Source: VGSZ01 sp044349155 (GTDB lineage Bacteria; Myxococcota; UBA727; VGSZ01). Taken from it: DNA of 30,964 nt. The DNA is taken from the NCBI GenBank assembly GCA_044349155.1, contig JBIKRQ010000023.1:1-30964 (forward strand), given 5' to 3'. This document shows, piece by piece, positions 1 through 8,620 of this stretch. Each line of letters starts with the position of its first letter. The stretch's first letter is position 1. The position numbers and the translations under genes were made by a program. Under the pieces are notes generated by a model. It made no database searches and was not told the DNA's origin. It worked only from the letters and a program-made list of their open reading frames with translations.

Positions 1-20
1 ATTCGACGAAAGCGACCTTC

Positions 21-518
21 ATGACACCTCTTGAGGGAGAGCTGCGGTACGTGCGACTGCACACGACGCCCGCCGAAGAGCTCGCGCTCGACAACGCGAT
101 CATCGCGCGCGGCCTCGACTACCACGCTTGGGTCGGCGCACTCGATCCACGCTCGGAACTCTACGACGTCGCCCGATTGCGGGACGCGCTTCCCGCGTTC
201 GAGGCCCTCGCCCTCGAGCTTCTCGGTCGCGCACCGACGCGCGTCATTCGTGTCGAGACCGTTGTCCCCTTCGATTGGTCCGCCTTCGACGGGATCGCCA
301 CGATGAATGCGTGCCTCGCCGGGCTCCCTGGCGCGCTGCCGAGCCCCCGCGAATGGCGCTTTTTCGGCGACAGCTCAAGCCCGCCGTACCTGTGGGCCTC
401 TTTTGAGCCCCCCGGCCTCCACCTCGCAGGACTGCTCGACGCGCCTGACTGGCACGCGTGGTGGGAAGCCTTCGAAGGCGCGACCGCTTCGCTGCCCAAA
501 CGGCGCTTGGGGGCATGA
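21..518 (+). CDS. Hypothetical protein, 165 aa
   Basis: I do not recognise this family. The product is acidic and rich in Leu, Ala, Trp and Pro, with no signal peptide, membrane segment or known motif, so it is probably a small soluble cytoplasmic protein. The ATG at 21 overlaps a TGA at 22-24 in frame 1, so it may be coupled to an upstream gene that ends just inside the window. However, the reading frame is also open back to the window edge, so the true start could lie further upstream. No strong ribosome-binding site precedes the ATG. Codon use is GC-rich at third positions, as in the neighbours, which supports real coding. It converges on the Ser/Thr kinase gene, with a hairpin over its stop codon. 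Confidence 0.6.
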   Translation: MTPLEGELRYVRLHTTPAEELALDNAIIARGLDYHAWVGALDPRSELYDVARLRDALPAFEALALELLGRAPTRVIRVETVVPFDWSAFDGIATMNACLAGLPGALPSPREWRFFGDSSSPPYLWASFEPPGLHLAGLLDAPDWHAWWEAFEGATASLPKRRLGA

Positions 519-539
519 CGCCGCCAACTGGCGTGTCAT
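515..539. terminator. Stem-loop between convergent genes
   Basis: The outer arms ATGAC and GTCAT and the inner arms CGCC and GGCG form a stem broken by a small internal loop, with AACT and its closing pair at the tip. It covers the stop of the upstream gene and lies in the 45-base gap before the kinase stop. There is no T-run, so intrinsic termination is only inferred. The symmetry would let it act in both directions. Confidence 0.4.
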
Positions 540-563
540 CGAGCTGCGGAGCCCGCCTCGACG

Positions 564-2798
564 TCAGAGCGGCTCGCGCAGCTGGGTCTTTTTGCCCGCC
601 ACCACGGTGATCGGGATGTTCTTTTTGCGCCCGTCGCCGCCCTCGAGGGTGAGCGTGTACTTGCCCGCGGGCAGCGTGACCGTGAGCGGCGTTTCGCCAA
701 ACACGCGCTTGCCCACAGACACCGTGGCCCAGCCCCCCGGCACGTCGACGTAGATGCTGCCCGGTGCGCCCTGCGGCTCGTCGTTGGCTTCGGCTGCCGG
801 CGACGTGGCGGGCGTGGCAGGCACGGCCACGGGCACCGAGGAAACTGGCGCGGCGGTGGGCTTGATGGGGCGCGCCACCGGCTTCGAGGCCAAGGCAGTG
901 GCTGGCGCTGCGGGCGCTGCGGTCACCACCGGCACAGCCGGCTCGGGGGCCGGCTCGGCGACGACGGGGGCGACCGCTGCGACGACCGGTGGTGGTGTGG
1001 GCGCAGGTGGGGCGCTCTCGGCGGGTGTGGGTGGCGCGACGACAGCGACCGGAGCGACCGCGGCCACTTCGGCTGCCGGTGCTTCGACGCTGCGGCCACT
1101 CATGGCGATGACCACGGCGGCCACAGCACCCAACCCCAGCACCCCGGCCGCATACAGCGGCGTGCGCGAGCGGGGCAGGGCGAGGGCCACATCGTCGGCG
1201 TCGCCTGGGCGCTTCAGGGGCGCTGTGGGGGCCGTGACCGGTGCCGGTGCTGCAAGGTTGCGCTGCGAGTCGCTGGCGGGCACCAGGGTGCGCGTGGCGG
1301 GGGTGGCGGATTCGTCGGGCTCGGCGATCAACGTGTCGCTGTTGGCGTGCGCGTGCCCCAACAACGCGATCGCGCTGGCAGCGGCAGCGGCAGCGGCGAG
1401 GTCGCCATCGTTGAGCAGCGTGATCGGTGCTGCGCGGTTGCCCATCGAGCGCTCAGGCGTGGGCGGCAACGACGACGACGACGGACGCACACTGTCGCGC
1501 GGTGCTGGCGTTTGCCGGGCGGAGCGCTCGTCGAACGTGCGCACCGCCTGTTCGAGCGAAGCAGCATCCTCGACGAGGCGGGTGACGTTCTGTGTGCCCT
1601 CGTTCTGCGCGCCCCAGGGGCCGGGGGCCGCAGCGATGCGCTCGCTGGCGGCAAACACCTGCGACCCGTCGCCAGACCCACTCACGCTTGGCAGGGCGGC
1701 GACCAACGACGGCGACGACTGCACCAGAATCGACGGCGACGTGTTCTGCCTCGGCACCTCGACAGTACCGCGTTGCTCGTCGCGCAAGATCGTGGTCGGG
1801 GCGGGCGCGTTGCGCGGGCTGACGTCGGCAGCGGGCAGGATGTTGGTGCGGCGCGGTTCATTGCCGGCGTTGTCGATGATGCGCGCGTAGCAGGAGCGCA
1901 CCTCGGCGGTCGACGGATCGACGGCCCCCGAGAACAAAAACCGCGAGAGTGCCAGCTCCATCTGCCGCATGTCGGCGAAGCGGCCCTCGGGCTCGCCCGA
2001 CAACGCGCGCAGGATGATGTGCTCGAACTCGACGGGCACGTCGTTGCGGATGACCGTGGGCAGCGGCACCTCGACGTTGAGCACCTTGCGCAAAATCGTG
2101 ACGTCGTTGTCGCCGCGAAACAGCCGGCCGCCACACAGCAGCTCCCACAACACCACGCCAGTGGCCCACTGATCGAGGCGGTGGTCGAAGTGCTTTCCTT
2201 CGGCCTGCTCGGGGCTCATGTAGGCGACCTTGCCCTTCACGATCCCCGTCGACGTGTGCGTGGCGCGCTCGGCGGCTTTCGCGATGCCGAAGTCGGTGAT
2301 CTTCACCTCGCCCTGCTTGCTGACGAGGACGTTGTGCGGGCTGATGTCTCGGTGCACGAGGCCCAGCAGCGCGCCGCTTTCGTCTTTCAGCGTGTGGGCG
2401 TGGTGCAGGCCGCGGCACATCTCGATGCCAATCTGCGCGACCTCGCCAACGGTGAACGGGATGTTCTTTTTGCGGCTCGCGTCGGCGAGCTTGCGCAGGT
2501 CGAGCCCCTCAACGAGCTCCATCGCCAAAAACAACGTGGTCTGCCCGTCTTCGGTGACCTCGCCGAAGTCGAACACCTGCACGACGTTGGCGTGCTGCAG
2601 GCGCGCGGCGGTTTTCGCTTCGTCGCGAAACATGGTGACGAAGTCGTCTTCCTCGAGAAAGTGCGGCAGCACCCGCTTGATGCACACGCGCTTGTCGAAG
2701 CCAGCCGTCGCGGTACGGGCGCGAAAAATCTCGGCCATGCCACCCATCGCGAGGCGGTCTTCGAGGATGTAGCGACCGTAGGGACGAGGAAATGCCAC
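564..2798 (-). CDS. Membrane-anchored Ser/Thr protein kinase with PEGA-like C-terminus
   Basis: Hanks-type protein kinase, numbered from the GTG at 2798 (744 aa). Visible motifs are Lys41 in VCIKR, Glu60 in the C-helix, the catalytic loop HRDISPHN (149-156), DFG (169-171) and SPEQ (195-198). The glycine loop is the reduced form LAMGGMAEIF, which is usual for myxobacterial kinases, so an active enzyme is expected. A long Ser/Pro/Ala-rich linker leads to one membrane segment near 546-568. An Ala/Pro-rich stalk follows, then a PEGA-like β-domain near 680-744 with the G-E-T-P-L signature. The kinase domain should be cytoplasmic and the C-terminus periplasmic. An upstream GTG at 2855 is in frame, but the chosen start gives the family-typical 'PRPYGRYILEDRLAMGGM' opening. 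It lies 84 bases downstream of the RqcH-like gene on the same strand. Substrates are unknown. Confidence 0.93.
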   Translation of the reverse strand: MAFPRPYGRYILEDRLAMGGMAEIFRARTATAGFDKRVCIKRVLPHFLEEDDFVTMFRDEAKTAARLQHANVVQVFDFGEVTEDGQTTLFLAMELVEGLDLRKLADASRKKNIPFTVGEVAQIGIEMCRGLHHAHTLKDESGALLGLVHRDISPHNVLVSKQGEVKITDFGIAKAAERATHTSTGIVKGKVAYMSPEQAEGKHFDHRLDQWATGVVLWELLCGGRLFRGDNDVTILRKVLNVEVPLPTVIRNDVPVEFEHIILRALSGEPEGRFADMRQMELALSRFLFSGAVDPSTAEVRSCYARIIDNAGNEPRRTNILPAADVSPRNAPAPTTILRDEQRGTVEVPRQNTSPSILVQSSPSLVAALPSVSGSGDGSQVFAASERIAAAPGPWGAQNEGTQNVTRLVEDAASLEQAVRTFDERSARQTPAPRDSVRPSSSSLPPTPERSMGNRAAPITLLNDGDLAAAAAAASAIALLGHAHANSDTLIAEPDESATPATRTLVPASDSQRNLAAPAPVTAPTAPLKRPGDADDVALALPRSRTPLYAAGVLGLGAVAAVVIAMSGRSVEAPAAEVAAVAPVAVVAPPTPAESAPPAPTPPPVVAAVAPVVAEPAPEPAVPVVTAAPAAPATALASKPVARPIKPTAAPVSSVPVAVPATPATSPAAEANDEPQGAPGSIYVDVPGGWATVSVGKRVFGETPLTVTLPAGKYTLTLEGGDGRKKNIPITVVAGKKTQLREPL

Positions 2799-2882
2799 GG
2801 CGGCACCATAGCAAACGCCCACGAAAACGTGACGCAGATCGTTGCGCCGCGACACGCATCCTCTTCTCGCGATGCGTTGCGC

Positions 2883-4307
2883 TCAGCCCGCTGCGACCTC
2901 GGCAGCCAGCAGACGTTTCGTACGCGCTTCGTCAACGCGCAAGTGCACCACGGTCTCGTTGGCGACGAGAAACAAGCCCGCAGGCGACCCGGCGCCGGCC
3001 TTCTTCAGGTGCTTCACGCGCGTGTACTGGATGTCGATGTTGCGTTCTTCGCGGCCCATCGAAAACCACGCGGCCAGGTGAGCGGCATCGAGCAGCACGT
3101 CGTCGGCAACCACGCCGCCGGTGCTTGGAATGATGGCGTGTGCGCCGGTGCGATCGCGTGCGTGCAGCCACAGGTCGTGCCCCTTCGCCGACTTCACGAG
3201 GGCTTCGTTGTCGCGCGCCCCACGACCCACGCGCACGACGACACCGTCGCTCACCGCGAAGGCACGCCAGGCCTGACGCTTGCCGCTGGTGGCTGCCTTG
3301 CGCCGCGCCGATGGGCCGGTCTCGGGCGCGCGCAAAAACGCCTCGGCCTCAAGCACTGCAGCGTCGGTGGCGACGTCGACCGGGTCTGCTTGCAAACGCG
3401 CACGCAACGCCGCGACCGCCGCCAGTCGCGCTTCAGTGGCCTGCACGCGCGGGGCGGTGTGGGTACGGCCGGCGCGCGCTCGACGGGCGCGGGCGAACAG
3501 GGCGGCCAGGTTGCCCTTGGCGTCTTTCGCGGGGTCGAGCGGAATCGCGTGGGTGACGCCCTCGAAGTCGACGATCTCGATGCCCTCGGTGCCACGCGGC
3601 AGGCGACCCATCATCATCTTGAGCAGCTCGCCACGCAGCTCGAGCAGCTCGGGATCGCCGTGCTTCTCGAGGTCGTGCCGCAGCGCCTTCTGCAACCGCT
3701 TCAAGCGATCGTGTTCGCTGCGCAGGCGCTGTCGCAATTGCACCACGCGCGGATCGCCCCTGGGCGCAGCCGTCGACGTCGACGCAGCCTCGAGGGCGAC
3801 AGGCGGTGCTGGCGCACGGCGCGGAGGCTCGTACGGCCGGCCGCGGCGCGTGTCGCGGCCATCGTCGGGGCGTGCGGTGGGCTCGGCGGCGAGGATGCGC
3901 GCGTCGTCGTCGGTGGCACCACCCACGAGCACCCAGCGCGGGGCGCGGCCGTCGGTCTCGACGATCAACGTGCGGCCCGGCAGGTCTTTGCGCACGAAAC
4001 GGATGCGTATCAGCCCGGTGACGTCGTCGTGCTCGATGCCGCTCAAGATCGAGGGCACCAGCTCCTTGCGCAACACCCCCTGCAACGTGGGCGGCTGTGT
4101 GCTGCCATCGCGGGCGGCGCGTTCCGCCACGACGTCGATGCGGCCGGGGCGCACCTGGAGGCAGCGCTTGCCGCCGGCGAACAGCTCGAGCACAAAGCGC
4201 CCACTGGTGGCGTCGTCGACGGTGATTTTTTGGACACGGGCAGGCACCAGCGACGACCATGTCGTTGCTGAGTCAGCCGAAGCGGAAACGTTGTCGAGGC
4301 TCGACAT
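2883..4307 (-). CDS. NFACT-domain protein, RqcH/Rqc2-like
   Basis: Homologue of the ribosome-associated quality-control factor RqcH (474 aa). In the characterised family this protein binds obstructed 50S subunits with peptidyl-tRNA and adds C-terminal alanine tails. The N-terminal part (about 24-130) is NFACT-N-like, with 'PPTLQGVLRKEL' at 72-83. A basic charged region at 185-290 fits the coiled-coil arms and contains the family-type 'PLDPAKDAKGN'. The C-terminal NFACT-R domain has 'DLWLHARDRTGAHAII' at 378-393. It is shorter than typical RqcH (about 570 aa), with a low-complexity Pro/Ala/Arg stretch near 140-185 where the helix-hairpin-helix part would be expected. The usual Asp-Arg pair of NFACT-N appears to be replaced (see findings), so tailing activity is uncertain. 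It is divergent from the acyl-CoA dehydrogenase gene with a 38-base gap and lies upstream of the kinase. Confidence 0.85.
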   Translation of the reverse strand: MSSLDNVSASADSATTWSSLVPARVQKITVDDATSGRFVLELFAGGKRCLQVRPGRIDVVAERAARDGSTQPPTLQGVLRKELVPSILSGIEHDDVTGLIRIRFVRKDLPGRTLIVETDGRAPRWVLVGGATDDDARILAAEPTARPDDGRDTRRGRPYEPPRRAPAPPVALEAASTSTAAPRGDPRVVQLRQRLRSEHDRLKRLQKALRHDLEKHGDPELLELRGELLKMMMGRLPRGTEGIEIVDFEGVTHAIPLDPAKDAKGNLAALFARARRARAGRTHTAPRVQATEARLAAVAALRARLQADPVDVATDAAVLEAEAFLRAPETGPSARRKAATSGKRQAWRAFAVSDGVVVRVGRGARDNEALVKSAKGHDLWLHARDRTGAHAIIPSTGGVVADDVLLDAAHLAAWFSMGREERNIDIQYTRVKHLKKAGAGSPAGLFLVANETVVHLRVDEARTKRLLAAEVAAG

Positions 4308-4345
4308 GGTCTTTATGGTGGCCCGTCACACCGGGAACGACAACG

Positions 4346-5494
4346 ATGGACCTCGGACTCCCCCTCTTCGACGACGTCCACCGCCAGCTGCACGAACAGG
4401 TGCGCCGGCTGTGTGGCGAACGCCTTGCCATTCTTGCGGGCTCCGAGCTCGAAGACGTCCACGCCACCGTCGTCGACTACATCGCCTTGCTCGGCCAGGA
4501 GGGCCTGTTCGACTCGGCCATCGGCAGAGCCCTCGAGGGTGAAGCACCGCGCCCCGACCTGCGGGCGTTGTGTGTCACGCGCGAGCAGTTGGGGCGCACG
4601 TCGGGGTTGTGCGACGCGGCCTTCGGCGCCCACGTGCAGGGCATGTACCCGATCGCGTTGTGCGGCAACGAAGACCAACGCGCGATCCACCTGCCGGGCA
4701 TGGCGTCGGGGCAAACCGTCGTCGCTGTCGCCCTCGTCGACGGTGATGTGCCGTGCCTCGCCACCGCCAAAGACGACGGCTACGTGCTCTCGGGCAGCAA
4801 GCAGCTCGTGCCGTTGGCCCCCATGGCCGGCCAGTTCGTTGTGCTCGCGCGCCACCGCGCCGCGTCGGCCACCGAGGCCCCGCGCTACTCGATGTTTGTG
4901 GTGCCGGCGTCTTTGTGTCGCGTGGTCGAAGAACCGTTCGTGTCGTCGTTGCCCGTGGGCGCGCTCTCGTTTGACGGCGTGTTCGTCGACGCCGAGAACC
5001 GCCTCGGCGGCGAAGGGCAGGGGCTCATGATCGTGCAGACGTCGCTCGACATGATGCGCTTGCCGGCCGCCGCGGGTTGCCTTGGCCTCGCGCGTCGAGC
5101 CCTCGTCGACGGCGTGGCATTGCTCGCCCAGCGCGGCGTGGGCGGTCGCGCGTTGCGGGAGCAGCAGTCGGCGATGTTTCGCCTGGGCGATGCCGGCACC
5201 CTCGTCGAGGCCGCCGAGGCGTTGTTGCAAAACGCGGCCTTTCGTCGCGACACCACGACGTCGCGCGAGAGCAAAGGCACCACGATGGCGCGGCAGTTGG
5301 CGCAAGACGCCGCCGAGCAGGCCTGCATCACCATCAGCGACCTCATGGGCCTGCGCGGCTTGAAGGCCAGCGATCCGTGGACGCGCCTGCACGCCGAGGT
5401 CCGCGCCCTGCGCCTCGAGACCGAGTTCCTCGAAAACGCGCGCGCGGTGGTGGCCAACAGCTTGTTGTCGCAAGCCACACCGGGTCAGGGCTGA
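4346..5494 (+). CDS. Acyl-CoA dehydrogenase family protein
   Basis: FAD-dependent acyl-CoA dehydrogenase-like protein of 382 aa, a normal family length. It has the expected order: an N-terminal helical domain, a central β-domain, and a C-terminal four-helix domain. The central domain contains 'DGYVLSGSKQLVP' and 'LPVGALSFDGVFVDAENRLG', and the C-terminal domain contains 'GLRGLKASDPWTRLHAEVRAL'. The family oxidises acyl-CoA thioesters to enoyl-CoA and passes electrons to ETF. The canonical T-E-P/G-S-D region is poorly conserved here, and I cannot place the catalytic glutamate with confidence, so the substrate is unknown and a non-standard role is possible. I chose the ATG at 4346 because the frame upstream of it, back to 4259, is Arg/Trp/Lys-rich and overlaps the divergent gene. 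Its 3' end overlaps that of the MscS gene by 10 bases. Confidence 0.85.
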   Translation: MDLGLPLFDDVHRQLHEQVRRLCGERLAILAGSELEDVHATVVDYIALLGQEGLFDSAIGRALEGEAPRPDLRALCVTREQLGRTSGLCDAAFGAHVQGMYPIALCGNEDQRAIHLPGMASGQTVVAVALVDGDVPCLATAKDDGYVLSGSKQLVPLAPMAGQFVVLARHRAASATEAPRYSMFVVPASLCRVVEEPFVSSLPVGALSFDGVFVDAENRLGGEGQGLMIVQTSLDMMRLPAAAGCLGLARRALVDGVALLAQRGVGGRALREQQSAMFRLGDAGTLVEAAEALLQNAAFRRDTTTSRESKGTTMARQLAQDAAEQACITISDLMGLRGLKASDPWTRLHAEVRALRLETEFLENARAVVANSLLSQATPGQG

Positions 5495-6330
5495 GGCAAA
5501 ACCGATTTGGTTTCAAGATGTTGCGCTGATGTAGGCGCGAGTGGGAGAAGTGTCGGCGCCGTGATGCCGTGCTGTCGAAAGCCCGCGAGCACGCGCTCCG
5601 TCACGTCGGTTTGAAAGGCCTCTTCGTGCTTGATGTCGAGCACGTAGGCCTTGGCTCGCACGCGCACGGCAAACACGTTGTTCTGCGTGACGGCGTTGAC
5701 GACCACTTGCGGCGGCTTCTGCAACGACACAAAGCGCGTCGACACCAATGCGCCTTCGACGACGTCACGAGCGGCGGCGACGTCCTGGTCCATGCCGATG
5801 AAGAAGTCGAGCTGGATGAGCATCTCGAGCGCGCCCCAGTTTCCTGACGCCACCGCGTCGGTGAGGAACTTGTTGTTGGGGATGGTGACCACGTTGTCGT
5901 CGAGGGTGACCACCCGCACCGACCGCAGTCCGATCGCGGCCACTTCGCCGTAGGTGCCGTTGAAGGTGATGCGGTCGCCGACCTGAAACGGGCGGTCGAG
6001 GATGATGGTAATCCCAGCGACGATCGACGCTGCGAGGTCTTTGAGGGCAAAGCCAACCGTGACGGCGATGGTGCCCGTGAGCGCGATGACCACCTCCTTC
6101 GAGAGGTCGAGCGAGAGCGCCAGGGCCGAAGCCAACCCGACGAGCCACAACACAAACCGCGCAACGGTGGCCACCTGGTGCAGCACGAGCCGCTTGTCAG
6201 CGAAGCGCTCCCCCAAGCGCGCCAGAGCACTCGTGGCGGCGCGGGTCGCGAACCACGTCACAACGACGACCAGGGCGCCGTAGACGATGCCTGGGAAGCG
6301 GATGGCTGCAGTGACGTCGACGTTGTCCAT
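5485..6330 (-). CDS. MscS-family mechanosensitive channel, compact form
   Basis: Small-conductance mechanosensitive channel (281 aa), close to the length of E. coli MscS (286 aa). Three hydrophobic segments lie in the first 120 residues. The pore-lining helix and its junction to the β-domain are plain: 'GFALKDLAASIVAGITIILD' is followed by 'RPFQVGDRITFNGTYGEV', and then by 'IPNNKFLTDAV', which is typical of the MscS β-domain. Known members open under membrane tension and release solutes during osmotic downshock. It is the last gene of the five-gene minus-strand cluster, 13 bases after the ATPase gene. The ATG at 6330 fits the family N-terminus. Confidence 0.93.
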   Translation of the reverse strand: MDNVDVTAAIRFPGIVYGALVVVVTWFATRAATSALARLGERFADKRLVLHQVATVARFVLWLVGLASALALSLDLSKEVVIALTGTIAVTVGFALKDLAASIVAGITIILDRPFQVGDRITFNGTYGEVAAIGLRSVRVVTLDDNVVTIPNNKFLTDAVASGNWGALEMLIQLDFFIGMDQDVAAARDVVEGALVSTRFVSLQKPPQVVVNAVTQNNVFAVRVRAKAYVLDIKHEEAFQTDVTERVLAGFRQHGITAPTLLPLAPTSAQHLETKSVLPQP

Positions 6331-6343
6331 GGCGTTTCTCGAC

Positions 6344-8620
6344 TCAGGCGGTGGCGGGCGACAGCGTGATCAGATGCTTGCGTCGCAAGAAGCGCCACAC
6401 CACCGACCACCACGGGGTGGCAATCCGATAGCGCTGGTGCTCGCACACCAACACGCCACCTTCACGAAAGCGCTCCAACAGGTTGACGACGACGTCGCGG
6501 GCCACCCCGAGCCCGCGCGCGGCTTCCTCGGCAGTGACGTTCTCGTTCCAGGCCACCGCTGCCAGCACGAAGCGCGCGGTTTCGGTACTGCGCTCGAGGA
6601 ACTGCTCGTCGGGCTGGTGAAACAAACGAACTTGCAGCGTTTTGTCGTCGTGCAGGTGCAAAGAGCGCTGCCACGCATCCAGCGCGACGGCCGGGGAGCC
6701 CTCAGCAAAATCCCAGATGAGGCGGGCGTACTCGCGCGCGGTGGCAAGGACCCGGGTGTCTCTTTCGACGCCGTCGATGGTGGCCACCAGCAGCTCGTCG
6801 TAGCGCACCTGAAAACCTGTGCGCGCAAGTCGACGCCGCAGCAGCAGTTCCACATCGGCGTCGCTCCACGGCGACAAACTGAAGCGCTCACGAAACACAT
6901 GATCGACGTCGACGTGGGACCAGCGCAGGTGCTGTTCGGCCAGCGCATCGATCGTGGCGAGCACGTAGACCCATGGCGATGCAGCATGGATGAATGCCTC
7001 GAACGCGCGCCAGACGCGGCGGTCGGGATCGCCGCGCAGCAACAGGTTCTGCAGGTCGTCGACGACGAGCAACTGTGGTGTGTTGCGGCGGCGGAGCGCA
7101 TCCACCAGCTCTGGGAGCGTGTCGTCCGAGGCCGGCAGCGACAACGCCTGCGCCAGGGTTCGAAACAGTGCAGGCGCGCTGTGCAGGCGGCCGCGCAGAT
7201 GCACGCGTGTCACAGCGAGCTTCGTCGACGACAAGCGGTCGAGTGCACAGTGCAGCCATGTTGATTTGCCGTAGCCGGGCAGGCCCACAAGTACTGCCGC
7301 ACCGACGCGATCGTGGTGGGCAGCCCACGTCGTCACCGAGCGCTCCAGCCGATCGAGGTCTGTCGCGAAACGGGCAGCAATGTCGCGCAGCTCGTCGATG
7401 TCTTCGGTGGGCGCGTCGGACAGCGCGTCGACGACGATCGCCGGCAACGGCGGCGCTGGCGGCAGTGGACGCTGCTGTGCGTTGCGCTCGAGCTGTCGAC
7501 GAAACACGTAGGCGAGGGCGCGTCGCGTTTCGGAGAAACCAAGCGCGAAACGCCGGATCGCCTCAAGGGTCGAGCGAAGCGCGACAACCACGAGCGCAGC
7601 AGCGACGAGCACCACGCCCGACACGCGGCCATGTTGGCCAGCCAGCCCCGCAGCGAGCGATCCAGCTGGATGCTGTTGCAGGTAGCGGGCGGCGATGTCG
7701 TCGCGAAATCGCACCACGACAACGACGACCAGTGTGAGGACAACGACACCGCTGGCGCCGGCAGTGACGACAACGACCACAGCGCCATCGTCCAGGAGCG
7801 CTGTGCACCACTGCACCACCAGCCAGGCTGCGACGGCCACGCGCCCGACCACGAGAACGCTCTGGCGCACGCGCTGCAGCATGGTTGGCGACACACCGCC
7901 GAGCGGTGTCATCGCGAGCGCCTCGACCGCCAACACCAGCAGCGCGACCACCACACGCATCCAGGTGATGCAGCGCAGCACCGTGATCGCGAGCTGAACC
8001 GCGGCGTCGTCAGCGACATCGCGAAAGACCGCGGCCAATCCCGCGACAGCGCACACGCCCACGACGGGAGAGAGCAATTGTGCTGCAGCGCTCAGAACGT
8101 GCGTGGCGACGGTGAGCACGGTGCGGTCGCCCGCACGCCGAGCAATGCTGACCCTCGCCCGATGCAGCGCCGCGGTCCCTGCGCTGGCGATCCACACCGT
8201 GAAACCGATGAGCGCAAGGCTTGCCAGCAGGTGGGCAAGCACACTGACAAGTTCAACGGTGGCTGCGTGTTGAAGACGCTGCAGATAGCCCGGCACCGTC
8301 ACACCGACCCCGACGACAGACGCCAAGGCGACAAACACGCTCTCGCGGCGCAGTTCGGCAAAAGCCGCCGGGGACAGAGTTGCGTTTTTCTGTTGCCGCT
8401 CGGCCGACAGCGCAGCTGCGAGCACGCTCCGCTCCCGAAACAGGCGTTGCTGCTGCTGCACCAGCTCGACGACCTGCGCACGGCGTCCGTCCTGGAGTGC
8501 GTCGGCAAGGGCGACGTTGCCTGCGTCAATCGCGTCGAGGGTCTGGTCGTACCGGGTATCGACAGCGACGTCGGTCGTTTGCGAGGCAAGCAGCAGACAC
8601 AGCACGCACAGCGCGTTCAT
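6344..8620 (-). CDS. Membrane-anchored P-loop ATPase with C-terminal winged helix
   Basis: A 758-aa protein with an unusual layout. It opens with a hydrophobic segment that may be a signal peptide, followed by a polar region at about 20-90 that may lie outside the membrane. About 95-350 holds several strongly hydrophobic segments. The cytoplasmic ATPase follows, with Walker A 'GLPGYGKST' (446-454), Walker B 'LLVVDD' (517-522) and a sensor-like 'VLATID' (553-558). A basic helical lid region follows (about 585-640), then a likely winged helix near 680-735 ('VTAEEAARGLGVARDVVVNLLERFREGGVL'-type). This resembles Cdc6/Orc1-like or STAND-type AAA ATPases, but a fused polytopic membrane domain is not typical of either. 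Start and stop overlap the neighbouring gene: ATG 8620-8618 shares bases with the antiporter TGA at 8619-8617. Function is unknown. Coupling of ATP hydrolysis to the channels and transporters of the cluster is inference. Confidence 0.85.
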   Translation of the reverse strand: MNALCVLCLLLASQTTDVAVDTRYDQTLDAIDAGNVALADALQDGRRAQVVELVQQQQRLFRERSVLAAALSAERQQKNATLSPAAFAELRRESVFVALASVVGVGVTVPGYLQRLQHAATVELVSVLAHLLASLALIGFTVWIASAGTAALHRARVSIARRAGDRTVLTVATHVLSAAAQLLSPVVGVCAVAGLAAVFRDVADDAAVQLAITVLRCITWMRVVVALLVLAVEALAMTPLGGVSPTMLQRVRQSVLVVGRVAVAAWLVVQWCTALLDDGAVVVVVTAGASGVVVLTLVVVVVVRFRDDIAARYLQQHPAGSLAAGLAGQHGRVSGVVLVAAALVVVALRSTLEAIRRFALGFSETRRALAYVFRRQLERNAQQRPLPPAPPLPAIVVDALSDAPTEDIDELRDIAARFATDLDRLERSVTTWAAHHDRVGAAVLVGLPGYGKSTWLHCALDRLSSTKLAVTRVHLRGRLHSAPALFRTLAQALSLPASDDTLPELVDALRRRNTPQLLVVDDLQNLLLRGDPDRRVWRAFEAFIHAASPWVYVLATIDALAEQHLRWSHVDVDHVFRERFSLSPWSDADVELLLRRRLARTGFQVRYDELLVATIDGVERDTRVLATAREYARLIWDFAEGSPAVALDAWQRSLHLHDDKTLQVRLFHQPDEQFLERSTETARFVLAAVAWNENVTAEEAARGLGVARDVVVNLLERFREGGVLVCEHQRYRIATPWWSVVWRFLRRKHLITLSPATA

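Noticed and set aside
822..1110. Ala/Pro/Val-rich repetitive stretch
   Set aside because: It is the low-complexity stalk of the Ser/Thr kinase, common in this protein class, not a DNA repeat element.
1347..4271. Long plus-strand open frame across the kinase and NFACT genes
   Set aside because: The translation is His/Arg/Gly/Ala-rich antisense sequence caused by high GC third positions; both minus-strand genes carry clear domain motifs.
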